DNA of 64,000 bases from an uncultured Amylibacter sp. (GCA_943846615.1 OX044354.1:186001-250000); one strand, 5' to 3'. Counted from the first letter of the stretch, positions 25,151 through 35,884 are shown. Translations and numbers: made by a program. Notes: a model not told the origin generated them from the sequence alone.

Positions 25151-27610
25151 ATGTCCACATTATTCAGATGGCTTTTACGCGTATTCATAGCAGTCAGTGT
25201 CCTGTTTTTACTGGCATTGGTGTTGCTGTATTATTTCGCGTCGCGATCCATTCCCGAATACAATGCAGAGTATGGCGTTGATAAGTTATCCAAAAATGTA
25301 GAAATCGTGCGTGATAACAAGGGTGTACCGCATGTTTTTGCGCAATCTGATAATGACGCCTATTTTGGTTTAGGGTTCAGCCATGCACAGGATCGTTTGT
25401 GGCAAATGACGTTATTGCGCCGTTCCGCGCAGGGACGATTGTCTGAAATATTTGGCTCTGAAACATTGGCGTCGGATGAGTTTTCGCGACGCCTTGGTAT
25501 TTACAGACTGGCGCAGTCGGCTGTGCAATATCAAAGTGATGATGCAATGGATGCGTTGCAATCTTATGCAGATGGTGTGAACGCCTGGTTGAAAGTTTTA
25601 GGAAGTGAAGCGTTGGGTCGCGGCGCGCCAGAGTTTTTCCTGTTCAAACCGGAGATTGCACCATGGGTACCAGCCGACAGTTTGGCGATTTTAAAAATGA
25701 TGGCATTGCGTTCCAGCGACCATTTGCAATCCGATATCTTGCGTGCACGCACATCATTGGCCGTTGGTGCGGATTTGATGCGGGATATTTTGCCCGATGA
25801 TCCCAGTAGCGGGTTAATGTCGATGCCAGAATATGCGGCGATGTTCCCTGCCCCCAGCTTGCCGTTGGCGGCAGTTGCAAAACGCCATGCGTTATTCCCT
25901 ATGGCTCCTCGTGGGTATGAGACCGCGTCAAACATTTGGGCCGCCAAATCTGAGCGCACAGCCGCCAAAGCCAGCCTGTTGGCCGCTGATCCGCATAACG
26001 CATTGTCGGCGCCTGGTTTCTGGTCTTTGGCACGTTTGGAATTGTCTAATGGCGGTGTCATCGGCGCGACGGTTCCTGGGTTGCCGTTAATCATGTCCGG
26101 GCGGTCAACCAAAATTGCATGGGGATTATCAGCCAGCCATGCAGACGACCAAGACATTTTCATTGAAAAACTGAACCCAGAAAACGCGAACGAGTATCTG
26201 ACATCGCGCGGATATAAAGCGTTTGAAAATGAGAATGTTATTATTGATATCAGGGGTCTACCTAATAAAACGATTGCGTTACGTTGGACAATCAATGGGC
26301 CGGTATTGGATAAAGATACGTTTGGTTTGGGACAGATAACGCCTGTTGGACATGTTGCCAGTCTGCGGTCAACAGCGTTGTTTGATAAGGATCGATCATT
26401 CACGTCCCTGTTTTCATTGATGAGCGAAAGCAGCGTAAAAAACGCCCTGACACATTTCGAAGATTACGTGACACCACAGTATAATTTGGCGATTGCGGAT
26501 GTAGATAATATTGCGTTGCAAACCATTGGCAAGCTGCCAAAACGCGATATCAATCATGTTGGCCAAGGGCGCATTCCATCCCAAGGATGGCTGCCGCGCA
26601 ATCAGTGGAAAGGCTTCTTCCCGTATTCGGATAACCCGGGCCAATTGAACCCAAACAGTGGGATTGTGGCGAACACCAATAATAAAACCACTGATGCCGC
26701 ATTTCCAAAACACGTCAGCCACCGTTGGGGCGACAGCTTTCGTATCTCTCGCCTATCTAAGCTGTTGAATGAACGTAAAATCCACACCCGAGACAGTTTT
26801 ATGGAGGCACAGTTGGACAATGTATCCTTTGCTGCGCGCTCTATTTTACCGCTGATCGCCAAAGAGCTGTGGTTTACGGGCGATACGGCCGCTGAGGGTA
26901 CGTCAGAGCGGTTGCGTCAGCAGGCGTTGGAATTATTGGCAAACTGGAATGGTGATATGAACGAGCATATTCCAGAACCACTGATCTACGCCGCTTGGAT
27001 ACGTAATCTACAATCGTTTTTGATACGTGATGAATTGGGCCCGTTGGCAAGTTCATTTAAGCAAGTTGATCCGGTGTTTTTGGAACGCGTTATGCGCAAT
27101 GTGGATGGGGCGAATGTTTGGTGCGACGTTCGTCAATCATCACGTTCGGAAACATGCACAGATATTGCGCGTCAATCGTTGGATGCGGCGTTGTTGGAAC
27201 TGTCTGCGCAATTCGGTGATCGCATTGACAGTTGGCAATGGGGACAGGCCCATATGGCGCGACATGATCACCAAGTTTTCGGGCAAATGCCGCTGATTAA
27301 TTGGGTGTCAAACATTCGCCAACCCACGTCTGGTGGGGATCATACGTTGATGCGAGCTCAAACCAGCAACAGCAGCAATCGTCCATATACCAACGTTCAT
27401 GCCGCCGGTTTCCGTGCATTGATCGATTTTTCAGATTTAGAAAGTTCGTTGTATATTGTATCGACCGGACAATCTGGGCATCCGTTATCGCGACATTATG
27501 ATGACCTTTCACAGTTGTGGCGCCGTGGCGAATATATTCCAATGGCGTTGGATCCACAGCTGGCCCGAGCGGGCGCTGTGGGTATCACTAATTTGAAGGT
27601 GAAAGACTAG
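25151..27610 (+). CDS. Penicillin acylase family Ntn hydrolase
   Basis: Periplasmic amidase of the penicillin G acylase/acyl-homoserine-lactone acylase family, made as a precursor and cut autocatalytically. A membrane/signal segment is at residues ~5-28. The alpha chain includes DNKGVPHVFAQSDNDAYFGLGFSHAQDRLWQM. After a spacer, SNIWAAKSERTAAKASLLAADPH (starting near residue 258) gives the likely nucleophile serine of the beta chain. Downstream are NLAIADVDNIALQTIGKLP and the Asn-rich NSGIVANTNN. Total 819 aa. Substrate unknown: beta-lactam, N-acyl amino acid or AHL. ATG 25151 preferred over TTG 25145. Confidence 0.9.
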   Translation: MSTLFRWLLRVFIAVSVLFLLALVLLYYFASRSIPEYNAEYGVDKLSKNVEIVRDNKGVPHVFAQSDNDAYFGLGFSHAQDRLWQMTLLRRSAQGRLSEIFGSETLASDEFSRRLGIYRLAQSAVQYQSDDAMDALQSYADGVNAWLKVLGSEALGRGAPEFFLFKPEIAPWVPADSLAILKMMALRSSDHLQSDILRARTSLAVGADLMRDILPDDPSSGLMSMPEYAAMFPAPSLPLAAVAKRHALFPMAPRGYETASNIWAAKSERTAAKASLLAADPHNALSAPGFWSLARLELSNGGVIGATVPGLPLIMSGRSTKIAWGLSASHADDQDIFIEKLNPENANEYLTSRGYKAFENENVIIDIRGLPNKTIALRWTINGPVLDKDTFGLGQITPVGHVASLRSTALFDKDRSFTSLFSLMSESSVKNALTHFEDYVTPQYNLAIADVDNIALQTIGKLPKRDINHVGQGRIPSQGWLPRNQWKGFFPYSDNPGQLNPNSGIVANTNNKTTDAAFPKHVSHRWGDSFRISRLSKLLNERKIHTRDSFMEAQLDNVSFAARSILPLIAKELWFTGDTAAEGTSERLRQQALELLANWNGDMNEHIPEPLIYAAWIRNLQSFLIRDELGPLASSFKQVDPVFLERVMRNVDGANVWCDVRQSSRSETCTDIARQSLDAALLELSAQFGDRIDSWQWGQAHMARHDHQVFGQMPLINWVSNIRQPTSGGDHTLMRAQTSNSSNRPYTNVHAAGFRALIDFSDLESSLYIVSTGQSGHPLSRHYDDLSQLWRRGEYIPMALDPQLARAGAVGITNLKVKD

Positions 27611-28863
27611 ATCTTTTTAAATTGCGCTTGCTGCTTTGGTGTCCAAGTTACTGATAATTCAAGCATTTGTTCTTTGGTTTCTTCGGAGGTGACCACGCCT
27701 TGTTTGTATAACCACGCACGACGCCCACCTTCGGAAAACGCGAGTTGCACGATTTCATCCATCGTCGTTTCGCGCAGGCTGGATTCAATTTCCGCCAACA
27801 GGTCATCCATACCCTGCCCTGTGATCGCGGAAACAGCCTGAACTTTCTCATGTCGATCTGACGTATTCATCGCGTAATTCAACTGATCTTCGGGCAGTAA
27901 ATCAGTTTTATTCCAAACCTCAATCATGCCATCCTTAGCTTCATCTGTGATGTGCAATTCCTCTAGGATTTCGGAAACATCATCTGATTGGGCCTTGGTT
28001 TCTGGATGCGAAATATCGCGCACGTGAAGGATCAAGTTGGCGTCCAGCACCTCCTCTAATGTAGCACGAAATGCGGCGACCAATTGTGTCGGTAGTTCTG
28101 AAATGAAACCAACAGTGTCTGATAGAATGATTTTCTGTCCCGATGGCAACTCCACCTCGCGCATAGTGGGATCCAATGTTGCGAATAACATGTCTTTGGC
28201 AAAAACATCAGCGCCAGTCATGCAGTTGAACAATGTGGACTTACCCGCGTTGGTATATCCAACCAAGGCCACAATTGGATACGGAACCTTTTTACGCGCG
28301 GCGCGGTGCAGCCCACGGGTTTTTGCGACCTTTTCAAGCTGCTTTTTCAAACGCACAATGGCATCGTCAATTTGGCGACGATCACTCTCGATTTGTGTTT
28401 CACCCGCACCACCAACGAAACTCAGTCCGCCACGTTGACGTTCGAGGTGAGTCCAAGCACGCACAAGACGCGAACGTTGGTAGATCAACGCTGCCAAGTC
28501 AACTTGCAACACACCTTCACGGGTTTGGGCACGATCACCGAAGATTTCAAGGATGAGGCCAGTACGATCCCAAACCTTAACCTTCCATTCCTCTTCAAGG
28601 TTACGTTGTTGGATCGGTGTCAGTGGCGCGTCGATCACGACCAGATCAACCTCTTCCATTTTGAAGATGGTTTTCAGCTCATCAACTTTACCAGAACCAA
28701 ACAACGTTCCCGCACCTGGTTTCTTTAGGGGAACAACTGTGCTGTGCACGATTTCGATATCTAATGCGTTTGCAAGCGATACCGCTTCCTCCAGCGAATG
28801 CTGGGGGGTGCGGCGTTTCGTTTGATTGGCAATGTCCGGATGTAGGACGCTGACGCGCATCAT
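27607..28863 (-). CDS. hflX: GTPase HflX
   Basis: Ribosome-associated GTPase that splits stalled ribosomes under stress. The N-terminal ND1 domain has KPGAGTLFGSGKVDELK and DAPLTPIQQRNLEEEWKVKVWDRTGLILEIFGDRAQTREG; the G domain has GYTNAGKSTLFN (G1, ~200), DTVGFISELPTQLV (G3) and NKTD (G4). Length of 418 aa is normal. It follows hfq with no spacing, the classical hfq-hflX order. Its end overlaps the convergent acylase gene by 4 bp. Confidence 0.96.
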   Translation of the reverse strand: MMRVSVLHPDIANQTKRRTPQHSLEEAVSLANALDIEIVHSTVVPLKKPGAGTLFGSGKVDELKTIFKMEEVDLVVIDAPLTPIQQRNLEEEWKVKVWDRTGLILEIFGDRAQTREGVLQVDLAALIYQRSRLVRAWTHLERQRGGLSFVGGAGETQIESDRRQIDDAIVRLKKQLEKVAKTRGLHRAARKKVPYPIVALVGYTNAGKSTLFNCMTGADVFAKDMLFATLDPTMREVELPSGQKIILSDTVGFISELPTQLVAAFRATLEEVLDANLILHVRDISHPETKAQSDDVSEILEELHITDEAKDGMIEVWNKTDLLPEDQLNYAMNTSDRHEKVQAVSAITGQGMDDLLAEIESSLRETTMDEIVQLAFSEGGRRAWLYKQGVVTSEETKEQMLELSVTWTPKQQAQFKKI

Positions 28864-29109
28864 TTATTCAGCTTGCGCCTCTTCGCCATCGTACAACACA
28901 ACTGGTTGTGCAGGCATAATTGTGGAAATCGCGTGTTTGTAAACCAATTGCGATTGACCATCACGGCGTAGCAGTACGCAGAAATTATCAAACCAAGTGA
29001 TGTTACCTTGAAGTTTTACGCCGTTAATCAAAAAAATCGTTACTGAAATTTTTGCCTTACGGACGTGGTTTAAAAACGCATCTTGCAAGTTGCGGTTATC
29101 GGCAGCCAT
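28864..29109 (-). CDS. hfq: RNA chaperone Hfq
   Basis: Hexameric Sm-like protein that pairs small RNAs with mRNAs. The Sm1 region [36 protein letters not shown] and the Sm2 motif YKHAISTI are intact; 81 aa is typical for alphaproteobacteria, with a short acidic tail (DGEEAQAE). It heads an hfq-hflX pair. A 133-bp gap to trkH probably contains its promoter. Confidence 0.97.
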   Translation of the reverse strand: MAADNRNLQDAFLNHVRKAKISVTIFLINGVKLQGNITWFDNFCVLLRRDGQSQLVYKHAISTIMPAQPVVLYDGEEAQAE

Positions 29110-29242
29110 TGTCCCAGCCCTTATGTTTCGTCCCGTCCGCTTATGGGCAGGTTCTGTTATCGTTGGCGTTCAATATGGTGATTGTGATCGGGATGTACCA
29201 GTAAAAAACGCGGATATTCGGGCGAACAAAGTGTAAACTGTG

Positions 29243-30754
29243 CTATTTAAGCCAGAAATTGGGATTTAGGACGGCGATAACCGCCAATGCTTCGAGGCGA
29301 CCGAGAATCATCGCAATACAGAAAATACCCTGTGCGGAAGTGGAAATCGTTGCGTAATCCAGCCCACCCTCGCCCGCGACGTAGATTAACGGGCCCGTTG
29401 TCGACAGGCCAGAAACCGCCAAAATGAGGCTGTCCTCAAAGGGAATTCCAGTCAGCGAGAGAGCCAGCATAACAATGGCAACGCTGACCAAGAATAACAT
29501 AAAGAAGATCCATGCAGCATATGCGCCTTCGCGGCGAAAGCTGCGTGCAGCGTTACCTGAGCCAACGACCGAACTGGGAAAGCTAAGACGTTGCAGTTCG
29601 CGCACGCCGTGTTTGTAAAGCGCATAGACACGCAGTAGTTTTACCCCACCCGCCGTTGTCGCGATCCCACCACCCATTACAGCCAATCCCATCAGGATCA
29701 AGCCAGTGGTTCCAAGCCCCGACCATGAACGTGATGTGGACCAATACTCGCTCTCAAATCCTGTAGTGGTTAAGAACGATAACACCATGAATACACCACC
29801 CCACAGTGCACCAAATGCGGCACCTGCATCTGCTTGCTCGGATATTTCAAATGCGCTGCTCCAGTGACGTATAAAAAGGAGGATGGGGATTACTGTGACG
29901 CAGATCAACATCAGGTTGACCTCTTTGTCACGACGAAGACGTTGCATGCCTTTGCCATCGGAATCTTGTTGGTACATGAAACGTGAAACCGCAAAGATCA
30001 GGAATAGTGCGATGACGATTTCACCAAAAATGCCTGAATGTGAGCCCGATATGCCGCCGACATTTGAAATGCCGCTGGTTGAGAATGTGCTCATCGCATG
30101 GATCACGGCCACCAAGGGGCGATCCCCGTTAATGATCAACAACAAACTAAGGATGAGGGTCAGTAGCGTATAAATTGGGAAAATTCTGGTGGCGTAATTC
30201 CCCATCCGTTCTCGGAAATCGGCCCGTCTGATTTTGGTCTGTAGGGCGGCAGAATCTTGGTCACGATTATAAACCTCAAACCCACCAAGCCCGATAGGTT
30301 GGAAAAGCCCCATGGCCGTGACAAGCATTAAAAAACCGCCCGCCCAACCGATTAACGCACGCCACAGATGCAACACGTCTGGCAAACCGCGTGGATCACG
30401 AAAGATCGATGCACCGGTTGTCGTCAGGCTGGAAAGCATTTCGAAATAAGCCTCAAAAAGACCTATAGAAGGTACTAAGAAATCCAAAGGTACAGCCAAG
30501 AATACAGGGAGAAAAATGAAACTGCAGAAAAGATCAAAGATATGGCTGACAGATTTTACACTGCGCTGTCGGGAGGCGAAGGCAATTGATAAAAGTGCCG
30601 TCAAAATCAGGAAGAACGTCCCGTGATAGAAGAACGTTCGCGCATATAACCAATCCTCTAGGCGTATAGAATACAGCATTGGAACATACATCAAAAGTGA
30701 TGAAAGCCCCAGCAAAAGGATAAACAAGGGTTGGGTTTTAAGCCATTGTTTCAT
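29243..30754 (-). CDS. trkH: TrkH-family potassium uptake channel
   Basis: Membrane subunit of the Trk/Ktr potassium system, with four pore repeats. Selectivity-filter-like stretches are LTTTGASIFRDP (near residue 110), MSTFSTSGISNVGG (near 218), LTTTGFESEYW (near 320) and LSTTGPLIYVAGEG (near 440). Length is 503 aa. It starts on the base after the trkA stop (TAGATG), so the NAD-binding TrkA and the channel are made together. Potassium uptake genes next to ntrYX are a common arrangement in alphaproteobacteria. Confidence 0.92.
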   Translation of the reverse strand: MKQWLKTQPLFILLLGLSSLLMYVPMLYSIRLEDWLYARTFFYHGTFFLILTALLSIAFASRQRSVKSVSHIFDLFCSFIFLPVFLAVPLDFLVPSIGLFEAYFEMLSSLTTTGASIFRDPRGLPDVLHLWRALIGWAGGFLMLVTAMGLFQPIGLGGFEVYNRDQDSAALQTKIRRADFRERMGNYATRIFPIYTLLTLILSLLLIINGDRPLVAVIHAMSTFSTSGISNVGGISGSHSGIFGEIVIALFLIFAVSRFMYQQDSDGKGMQRLRRDKEVNLMLICVTVIPILLFIRHWSSAFEISEQADAGAAFGALWGGVFMVLSFLTTTGFESEYWSTSRSWSGLGTTGLILMGLAVMGGGIATTAGGVKLLRVYALYKHGVRELQRLSFPSSVVGSGNAARSFRREGAYAAWIFFMLFLVSVAIVMLALSLTGIPFEDSLILAVSGLSTTGPLIYVAGEGGLDYATISTSAQGIFCIAMILGRLEALAVIAVLNPNFWLK

Positions 30755-32131
30755 CTAGAAAAAATCGATGCTAACTTGGAATAATCGCTCTACTTCTGGA
30801 ACGTCATCGGCAAGGGTAAAGATAATGACGACGTCGCCCTCTTCGATCTTGGTGTTTCCTGTTGGGCGCATGACTTTGTCGCCTTTTTGAATTGCTCCAA
30901 TGATCGAACCATCAGGCCATTCCACATCGCGGATCAACAAACCTGCAAGGGGTGATGATGACATAACTTGGGCTTCGATGACCTCTGCTTCGGCGTCGCC
31001 GATGGAATAAACGGCGCGCACGCGTCCATGGCGGATGTGGCGAAGGATTGATGACACCGTCGTGGCGCGTGGATTGACCGACGCATCAATGCTGAGCGGT
31101 TCCATTAACGTGGTCAGTGTTGGATCGTTTATCAAGGCGACAACCATTGGACAGCCAACGGCCTTGGCGCGTGCGCTGGCAAGAAGGTTGGTTTTATCGT
31201 CGTCAGTTACCGCCAAAACGGCGTCCGCTTTGGTGATGTTCGCCTCTTCAAGCAACTCCATATCCAAACCATCACCGTGTAATACGATTGTGCGTTCCAA
31301 TTGGTCGGCGATACGTTCGGCACATTCGCGACTGGCTTCGATGACCTTGGCGTGAACGCGTTTTTCGCCCTCTTCGAGCGACTTTGCCACAATCAGGCCG
31401 ACGTTGCCGCCCCCGATGATAATAACACGCTCTTGTTCCTTGTTAGTTTTGCCAAAGATTTCCAAACAGCGCGCCTTGTCCTCTGTATTGGTGCAAATAT
31501 AAACCTGATCACCCGCAAACAATTGTTCTTGGCGGTCTGGTACGATCAATTCCCCTCCACGGCGTATTGCAACGACCGTTGAACGTAGTGTCGAAAACAG
31601 CTCTGACAATTGGCGTAATGGCGTGTTTAGGACGTTGCAATCTTCATCCAGCACCAAACCGATCAACTCCGCCTGCCCATCCATAAACGGTTCTGAATCG
31701 AATGTGGCTGGTGAACGCAGCTGGCGCAATGCCTGAACGGCGACCTCTTGTTCGGGTGAAATAACCACATCAATTGGCATGTGATCGCGTTGATACAGAT
31801 CGGAATAGATCACGTCCAAATAGGAGCGCCCACGCAGACGCGCGATTTTACGTGGGATTTTGAAAACCGAATGTGCCACCTGACATGTCACCATGTTGAC
31901 CTCGTCGGAATAAGTGGCGGCGATGATCATATCGGCATCCGCCGCGCCCGCACGCGCAAGAATATCGGGGTATGATGCGTTGCCTGCGATCCCAGTTACA
32001 TCCAACGTATCTGATGCACGGGCAACCAATTCGGCATTGTTGTCCACAATCGTTACATCGTTACGTTCAGACGAAAGATGACGGGCGATTTGCCAGCCAA
32101 CCTGGCCAGCGCCACAAATGATAACTTTCAT
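30755..32131 (-). CDS. trkA: Trk system peripheral NAD-binding protein TrkA
   Basis: Cytosolic regulator that gates TrkH by binding nucleotides. Two RCK units are visible: Rossmann motifs IICGAGQVGWQIARHL (residue ~3) and VIIIGGGNVGLIVAKSLEE (~232), each followed by a TrkA-C domain. Length of 458 aa matches the duplicated proteobacterial form. It is 74 bp downstream of ntrX and directly upstream of trkH. Confidence 0.96.
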   Translation of the reverse strand: MKVIICGAGQVGWQIARHLSSERNDVTIVDNNAELVARASDTLDVTGIAGNASYPDILARAGAADADMIIAATYSDEVNMVTCQVAHSVFKIPRKIARLRGRSYLDVIYSDLYQRDHMPIDVVISPEQEVAVQALRQLRSPATFDSEPFMDGQAELIGLVLDEDCNVLNTPLRQLSELFSTLRSTVVAIRRGGELIVPDRQEQLFAGDQVYICTNTEDKARCLEIFGKTNKEQERVIIIGGGNVGLIVAKSLEEGEKRVHAKVIEASRECAERIADQLERTIVLHGDGLDMELLEEANITKADAVLAVTDDDKTNLLASARAKAVGCPMVVALINDPTLTTLMEPLSIDASVNPRATTVSSILRHIRHGRVRAVYSIGDAEAEVIEAQVMSSSPLAGLLIRDVEWPDGSIIGAIQKGDKVMRPTGNTKIEEGDVVIIFTLADDVPEVERLFQVSIDFF

Positions 32132-32205
32132 TATTCGGTCTCCACTTTGGGATCACTTCGTTCAATGAGTTTTGTCAAATCGAACCTATGTGGTCAACGA
32201 CCAAG

Positions 32206-33612
32206 TTAACTCTCTGTTTCTGGCGCGTCCAATTTGGCGATACGGGCTCCTGAATCGCTGGAGGTTACAACATTCAAGGTTTTCAATTTGCGGTGCAACG
32301 CAGATCGTTCCATGCCAACAAAATTCGCAGTTTTCGAAATATTGCCGCCAAAACGGTTGATTTGAGTGACCAAATAATCGCGTTCGAACAATTCGCGTGC
32401 TTCGCGCAAGGGTAACCCAACCAGATTGCCACCAATTGCGGACGCGCTTTCTTGGGCTGATGTTTCCTTGACTTGGAGCTCATCCGCTTGAATATCGCCA
32501 GCTTCAGAACCTAAAATCAAGGAACGTTCCAAGACATTACGCAATTGGCGGATATTGCCAGGCCAATCGCGGGTTTGCAGATGAGCCAATGCCTTGGTGC
32601 TTAGTTGACGCTTAGGCAAGCCTTGGGATTTGTTGAGTTCCGCAATGAAATGTTCCGCCATCAATGGAATGTCGTCGCGACGTGCCTCTAATGATGGAAC
32701 GGACACAGGAACGACGTTCAAACGGTGGAATAACTCTTCGCGGAAATTGCCGTTGTCGATTGCCTCTTTCAAATCTCTGTTGGTCGATGAAATGACACGC
32801 ATATCCACTCGAACCTTGTCTGATCCACCAACACGTTGGAACTGCTGTTCAACCAAAACACGTAGAATTTTTGATTGAGTGCCAATGGGCATGTCGGCTA
32901 CTTCGTCAAAGAACAAAACGCCACCATGTGCCTGTTCCAAAAGGCCTGGTTCTACGCCGCCTTCACGGGTTTCTGTGCCAAATAGCACCTCCTCCATTTT
33001 ATCCGACGAAATTGACGCGGAATTGACGGATACAAATGCGCCTTTACTACGTTCGGAATTGGCGTGGATGTAACGTGCAGCGACCTCTTTGCCAGCACCC
33101 GATGGCCCTGTGAGCATAACACGGCTGTTGCCGACGGTTACCTTGTCCAGTTGTTGTTTCAAACCCTTAAAAATTGCAGAGTTCCCGATCATAACAGAAG
33201 ACGTCACATCTTTGACGCGCAAGGATGCGTTTTCAAGGCGGAGACGTGATGTTTCCATAGCGCGAGAAATGACCACCATCAATTGATCGATGTTGAATGG
33301 TTTTTCGATGAAATCATAGGCGCCTTGTTTGATCGCGGCGACGGCGATTTCAATGTTGCCATGTCCCGAAATAATGACAACGGGGATGTCTGGATTGTTT
33401 AAGCGCACATGTTTTAGGATATCGATCCCGTCGAGTTTACTCTCTTTCAACCAGATATCCAGAATGATCAATTTTGGTGCTTCGGCGTTTATCGCATCAA
33501 AGGTTTGATCTGAATTTGCCGCCAACCGCGTTGAAAACCCTTCGTCGACTAAAATGTCAGAGACCAACTCTCTGATGTCTTTCTCGTCGTCTACAATTAA
33601 AATGTCGCCCAT
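32206..33612 (-). CDS. ntrX: Response regulator NtrX
   Basis: Response regulator of the NtrYX system for nitrogen, redox and envelope control. It has a receiver domain (VDDEKDIRELVSDIL; phospho-Asp in LIILDIWLKES near residue 53; K in FIEKPF near 104), a AAA+ domain (Walker A GPSGAGKE; Walker B GGVLFFDEVADMP) and a C-terminal Fis-type HTH (NISKTANFVGMERSALHRKL). Where sigma54 activators have GAFTGA I read FGTETREGG, so sigma54 contact is doubtful. Length is 468 aa. AGGAGCAGAAGAA precedes the start. It follows ntrY by 13 bp. Confidence 0.96.
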   Translation of the reverse strand: MGDILIVDDEKDIRELVSDILVDEGFSTRLAANSDQTFDAINAEAPKLIILDIWLKESKLDGIDILKHVRLNNPDIPVVIISGHGNIEIAVAAIKQGAYDFIEKPFNIDQLMVVISRAMETSRLRLENASLRVKDVTSSVMIGNSAIFKGLKQQLDKVTVGNSRVMLTGPSGAGKEVAARYIHANSERSKGAFVSVNSASISSDKMEEVLFGTETREGGVEPGLLEQAHGGVLFFDEVADMPIGTQSKILRVLVEQQFQRVGGSDKVRVDMRVISSTNRDLKEAIDNGNFREELFHRLNVVPVSVPSLEARRDDIPLMAEHFIAELNKSQGLPKRQLSTKALAHLQTRDWPGNIRQLRNVLERSLILGSEAGDIQADELQVKETSAQESASAIGGNLVGLPLREARELFERDYLVTQINRFGGNISKTANFVGMERSALHRKLKTLNVVTSSDSGARIAKLDAPETES

Positions 33613-33625
33613 TTCTTCTGCTCCT

Positions 33626-35884
33626 TTACGCCACTTTTGTGGCTGTCTTTGTGCCGTCTTTTGTTGCGGTTATTGGTAATATAATCCGTGCCATTGCACC
33701 GCAATGTTTCGTTTTAGAGAATGCTGGCGCATCTAGTAATTCCAATGTACCGCCATGTTCCTCGATGATTTTTTTCACGATAGAAAGACCCAAGCCCGTG
33801 CCGTTTTCACGATTCGTGACATAGGGTTCAAAGAGGCGCGAACGTTGTTCCGCTGGCAGGCCAACACCGTTGTCCTGGATCAAGATTTCAACGCCTGCGT
33901 CATGTGGGTTTATGTGAACTTTGATCTGAGGGCTAAATGATTTTGCAACGCCATTTTTAATATGTGTTTCAATGGCTTCGCTTGCATTCTTAATCAGATT
34001 TGTGATCGCTTGATTGATCATTGTTTCGTCCAATTGGCCCGTGACATCGCCGACCTGATTGTTAAAATCTATTTTTATATCTGGGGATGCTGTTTTAAAC
34101 AGATGCACGGCATCAGATATCAATTTAGTCAGATCAACCTTTCGCGTTTCGGGTTCTGGCATACGCGCGAATTTGGAGAATTCATCGACGATGCGACGCA
34201 GGTCATTGGTTTGGCGAATAATGACGTCTGAATATTGAACCAAATTGTCAGACTCATCCCCAACCAAGGGGGCGAATTTGCGTTTCAGGCGTTCTGCTGA
34301 CAATTGGATTGGGGTTAGTGGGTTTTTAATTTCATGCGCAATGCGACGCGCCACATCCCCCCATGCAGCCATGCGTTGTGCCGACACCAAATCGGTTACA
34401 TCGTCGAACGTGATTACATAGCCTTCCAAGTCGTCTTCGTCACCGTAACGCGCGGAAACGCGTACCAGCAACACTTCTGCGTTGCCAGCGCGGGTTAGGT
34501 TGATTTCTTCTTGTTTGGTTGATTTGGCATCTCTGGCGGCCTCAAACAATGTTTGGAATTCTGGGACGGCCAATTTGATATCTTTGCCCTCGTTTTCGGT
34601 TGTTTCCAAATTCAACAAACGTTCTGCGGCGGCATTAATAAAGCTGATCTTGCCATCATAAGAAACGCCAACGACGCCCGCAGTGACACCAGACAAAACA
34701 CTGTCGAACAGGCGGCGGCGACGGTCTGTGACCTCGTTTGCCAAGATCAAATCGTCGCGTTGTTGTTTTACCTGTTTGGTCATACGGTTGAACACGCGGC
34801 TGAGCATCGCGATTTCATCATCGCCCTTGTCCTCGTGAACTTGGACGTCCAGATCCCCTGCCCCAACACGCTGTGCCGCGCCTGCCAACCGCCCAACAGG
34901 GCGCGCCAAGCGTTCCGCGAATAACATGCCGAGCCAGATCGCGGACAAGATAACGAAAGAGGCAAAACCAAGGTAAAGCAAACCATAGAAGGACAAAACC
35001 TGATCGCGCTGCGTTTCCATTTGATTGTAGATTTTCGCGGTCGCGGCGGTTTCATCAAGCAGGTTAAGAATTTCACCATCAACACTACGCGATACATATA
35101 AGTACCGATCAACAAAGCTATTTAAACGGATCAGTGCCCTGAATTCATTGCTGGCCCAATCCTCGATAATCACTAAATTGCCATCGGCTGCTAAGTCCAT
35201 GTCCACTTGATTTGGTTTTTCAAAACCGAACAGATAACTTAACTCTCCGCGCGCGCGCAGCTGGGCATCGCCGTCGATAACATAGGCCTCTTTCAGGCCG
35301 CGTTGCACTAGGTTCTGCAAGCGCGTCATTTGCAGGCGCAATTCGGCGTCGGATACAAATGGGCGTTCCTTCTTCATTTGATCCAAGTTGGACGCAACAA
35401 GGTTCAAATCCGTTTTTAATGCTTCGCTTTGTTCATCTTTGTAAGCCTCGGCGGCCGATAATGAGGATCCAACCACATTTCGCACGTTTTCAGAAAACCA
35501 GCCCTCGACCCCGATGCTGAGGGTTAGGACCGCGAAGATTGCAACCAAAACTGTTGGAATAAGCGCCACGATGGCGAAAACACCACTGAGCCGAAGGTGT
35601 AGACGTGAGCCCGCGGATTGAGCGCGACGTGCGGCAAACACTTTCATTACGGAATAGCCGACAAGCGATACAACGATCAGCAGGTAAACAACGTCGATCA
35701 ATAAAATGCCGCGCACCATGCCCGTTGAACGACCACCAAGCCCACCTGTCATGATATATACGGTAATACCGACCAGTACGGGGCCAAGGATAATCATGAA
35801 CCAAGCCAGCCACATTTGCACACGGCGCTTGCGGCGCCACTGGCTAATCTTGTTGCTCGCTTTTATCAGTGGAACGCTTTTCAC
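33626..35884 (-). CDS. ntrY: Sensor histidine kinase NtrY
   Basis: Membrane sensor kinase paired with NtrX. Three or four N-terminal membrane segments (residues ~25-45, 55-80, 95-120) are followed by a ~150-residue extracytoplasmic loop and another segment (~305-325). Then come HAMP (RPVGRLAGAAQRVGAGDLDVQV), PAS (RRRLFDSVLSGVTAGVVGVSYDGKISFINAAAERLL), HisKA (DVARRIAHEIKNPLTPIQLSAERLKRKF; phospho-His) and HATPase_c (NLIKNASEAI, DNGVGLPAEQRSRLFEPYVTNRENGTGLGL). Length is 752 aa. The frame opens with GTG at 35884. Confidence 0.96.
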   Translation of the reverse strand: MKSVPLIKASNKISQWRRKRRVQMWLAWFMIILGPVLVGITVYIMTGGLGGRSTGMVRGILLIDVVYLLIVVSLVGYSVMKVFAARRAQSAGSRLHLRLSGVFAIVALIPTVLVAIFAVLTLSIGVEGWFSENVRNVVGSSLSAAEAYKDEQSEALKTDLNLVASNLDQMKKERPFVSDAELRLQMTRLQNLVQRGLKEAYVIDGDAQLRARGELSYLFGFEKPNQVDMDLAADGNLVIIEDWASNEFRALIRLNSFVDRYLYVSRSVDGEILNLLDETAATAKIYNQMETQRDQVLSFYGLLYLGFASFVILSAIWLGMLFAERLARPVGRLAGAAQRVGAGDLDVQVHEDKGDDEIAMLSRVFNRMTKQVKQQRDDLILANEVTDRRRRLFDSVLSGVTAGVVGVSYDGKISFINAAAERLLNLETTENEGKDIKLAVPEFQTLFEAARDAKSTKQEEINLTRAGNAEVLLVRVSARYGDEDDLEGYVITFDDVTDLVSAQRMAAWGDVARRIAHEIKNPLTPIQLSAERLKRKFAPLVGDESDNLVQYSDVIIRQTNDLRRIVDEFSKFARMPEPETRKVDLTKLISDAVHLFKTASPDIKIDFNNQVGDVTGQLDETMINQAITNLIKNASEAIETHIKNGVAKSFSPQIKVHINPHDAGVEILIQDNGVGLPAEQRSRLFEPYVTNRENGTGLGLSIVKKIIEEHGGTLELLDAPAFSKTKHCGAMARIILPITATKDGTKTATKVA

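Noticed and set aside
25564..26403. 279-codon open frame on the reverse strand inside the penicillin-acylase gene
   Set aside because: Fully antisense to a well-conserved enzyme; sequence composition is that of a shadow frame and no ribosome site or motif supports it.
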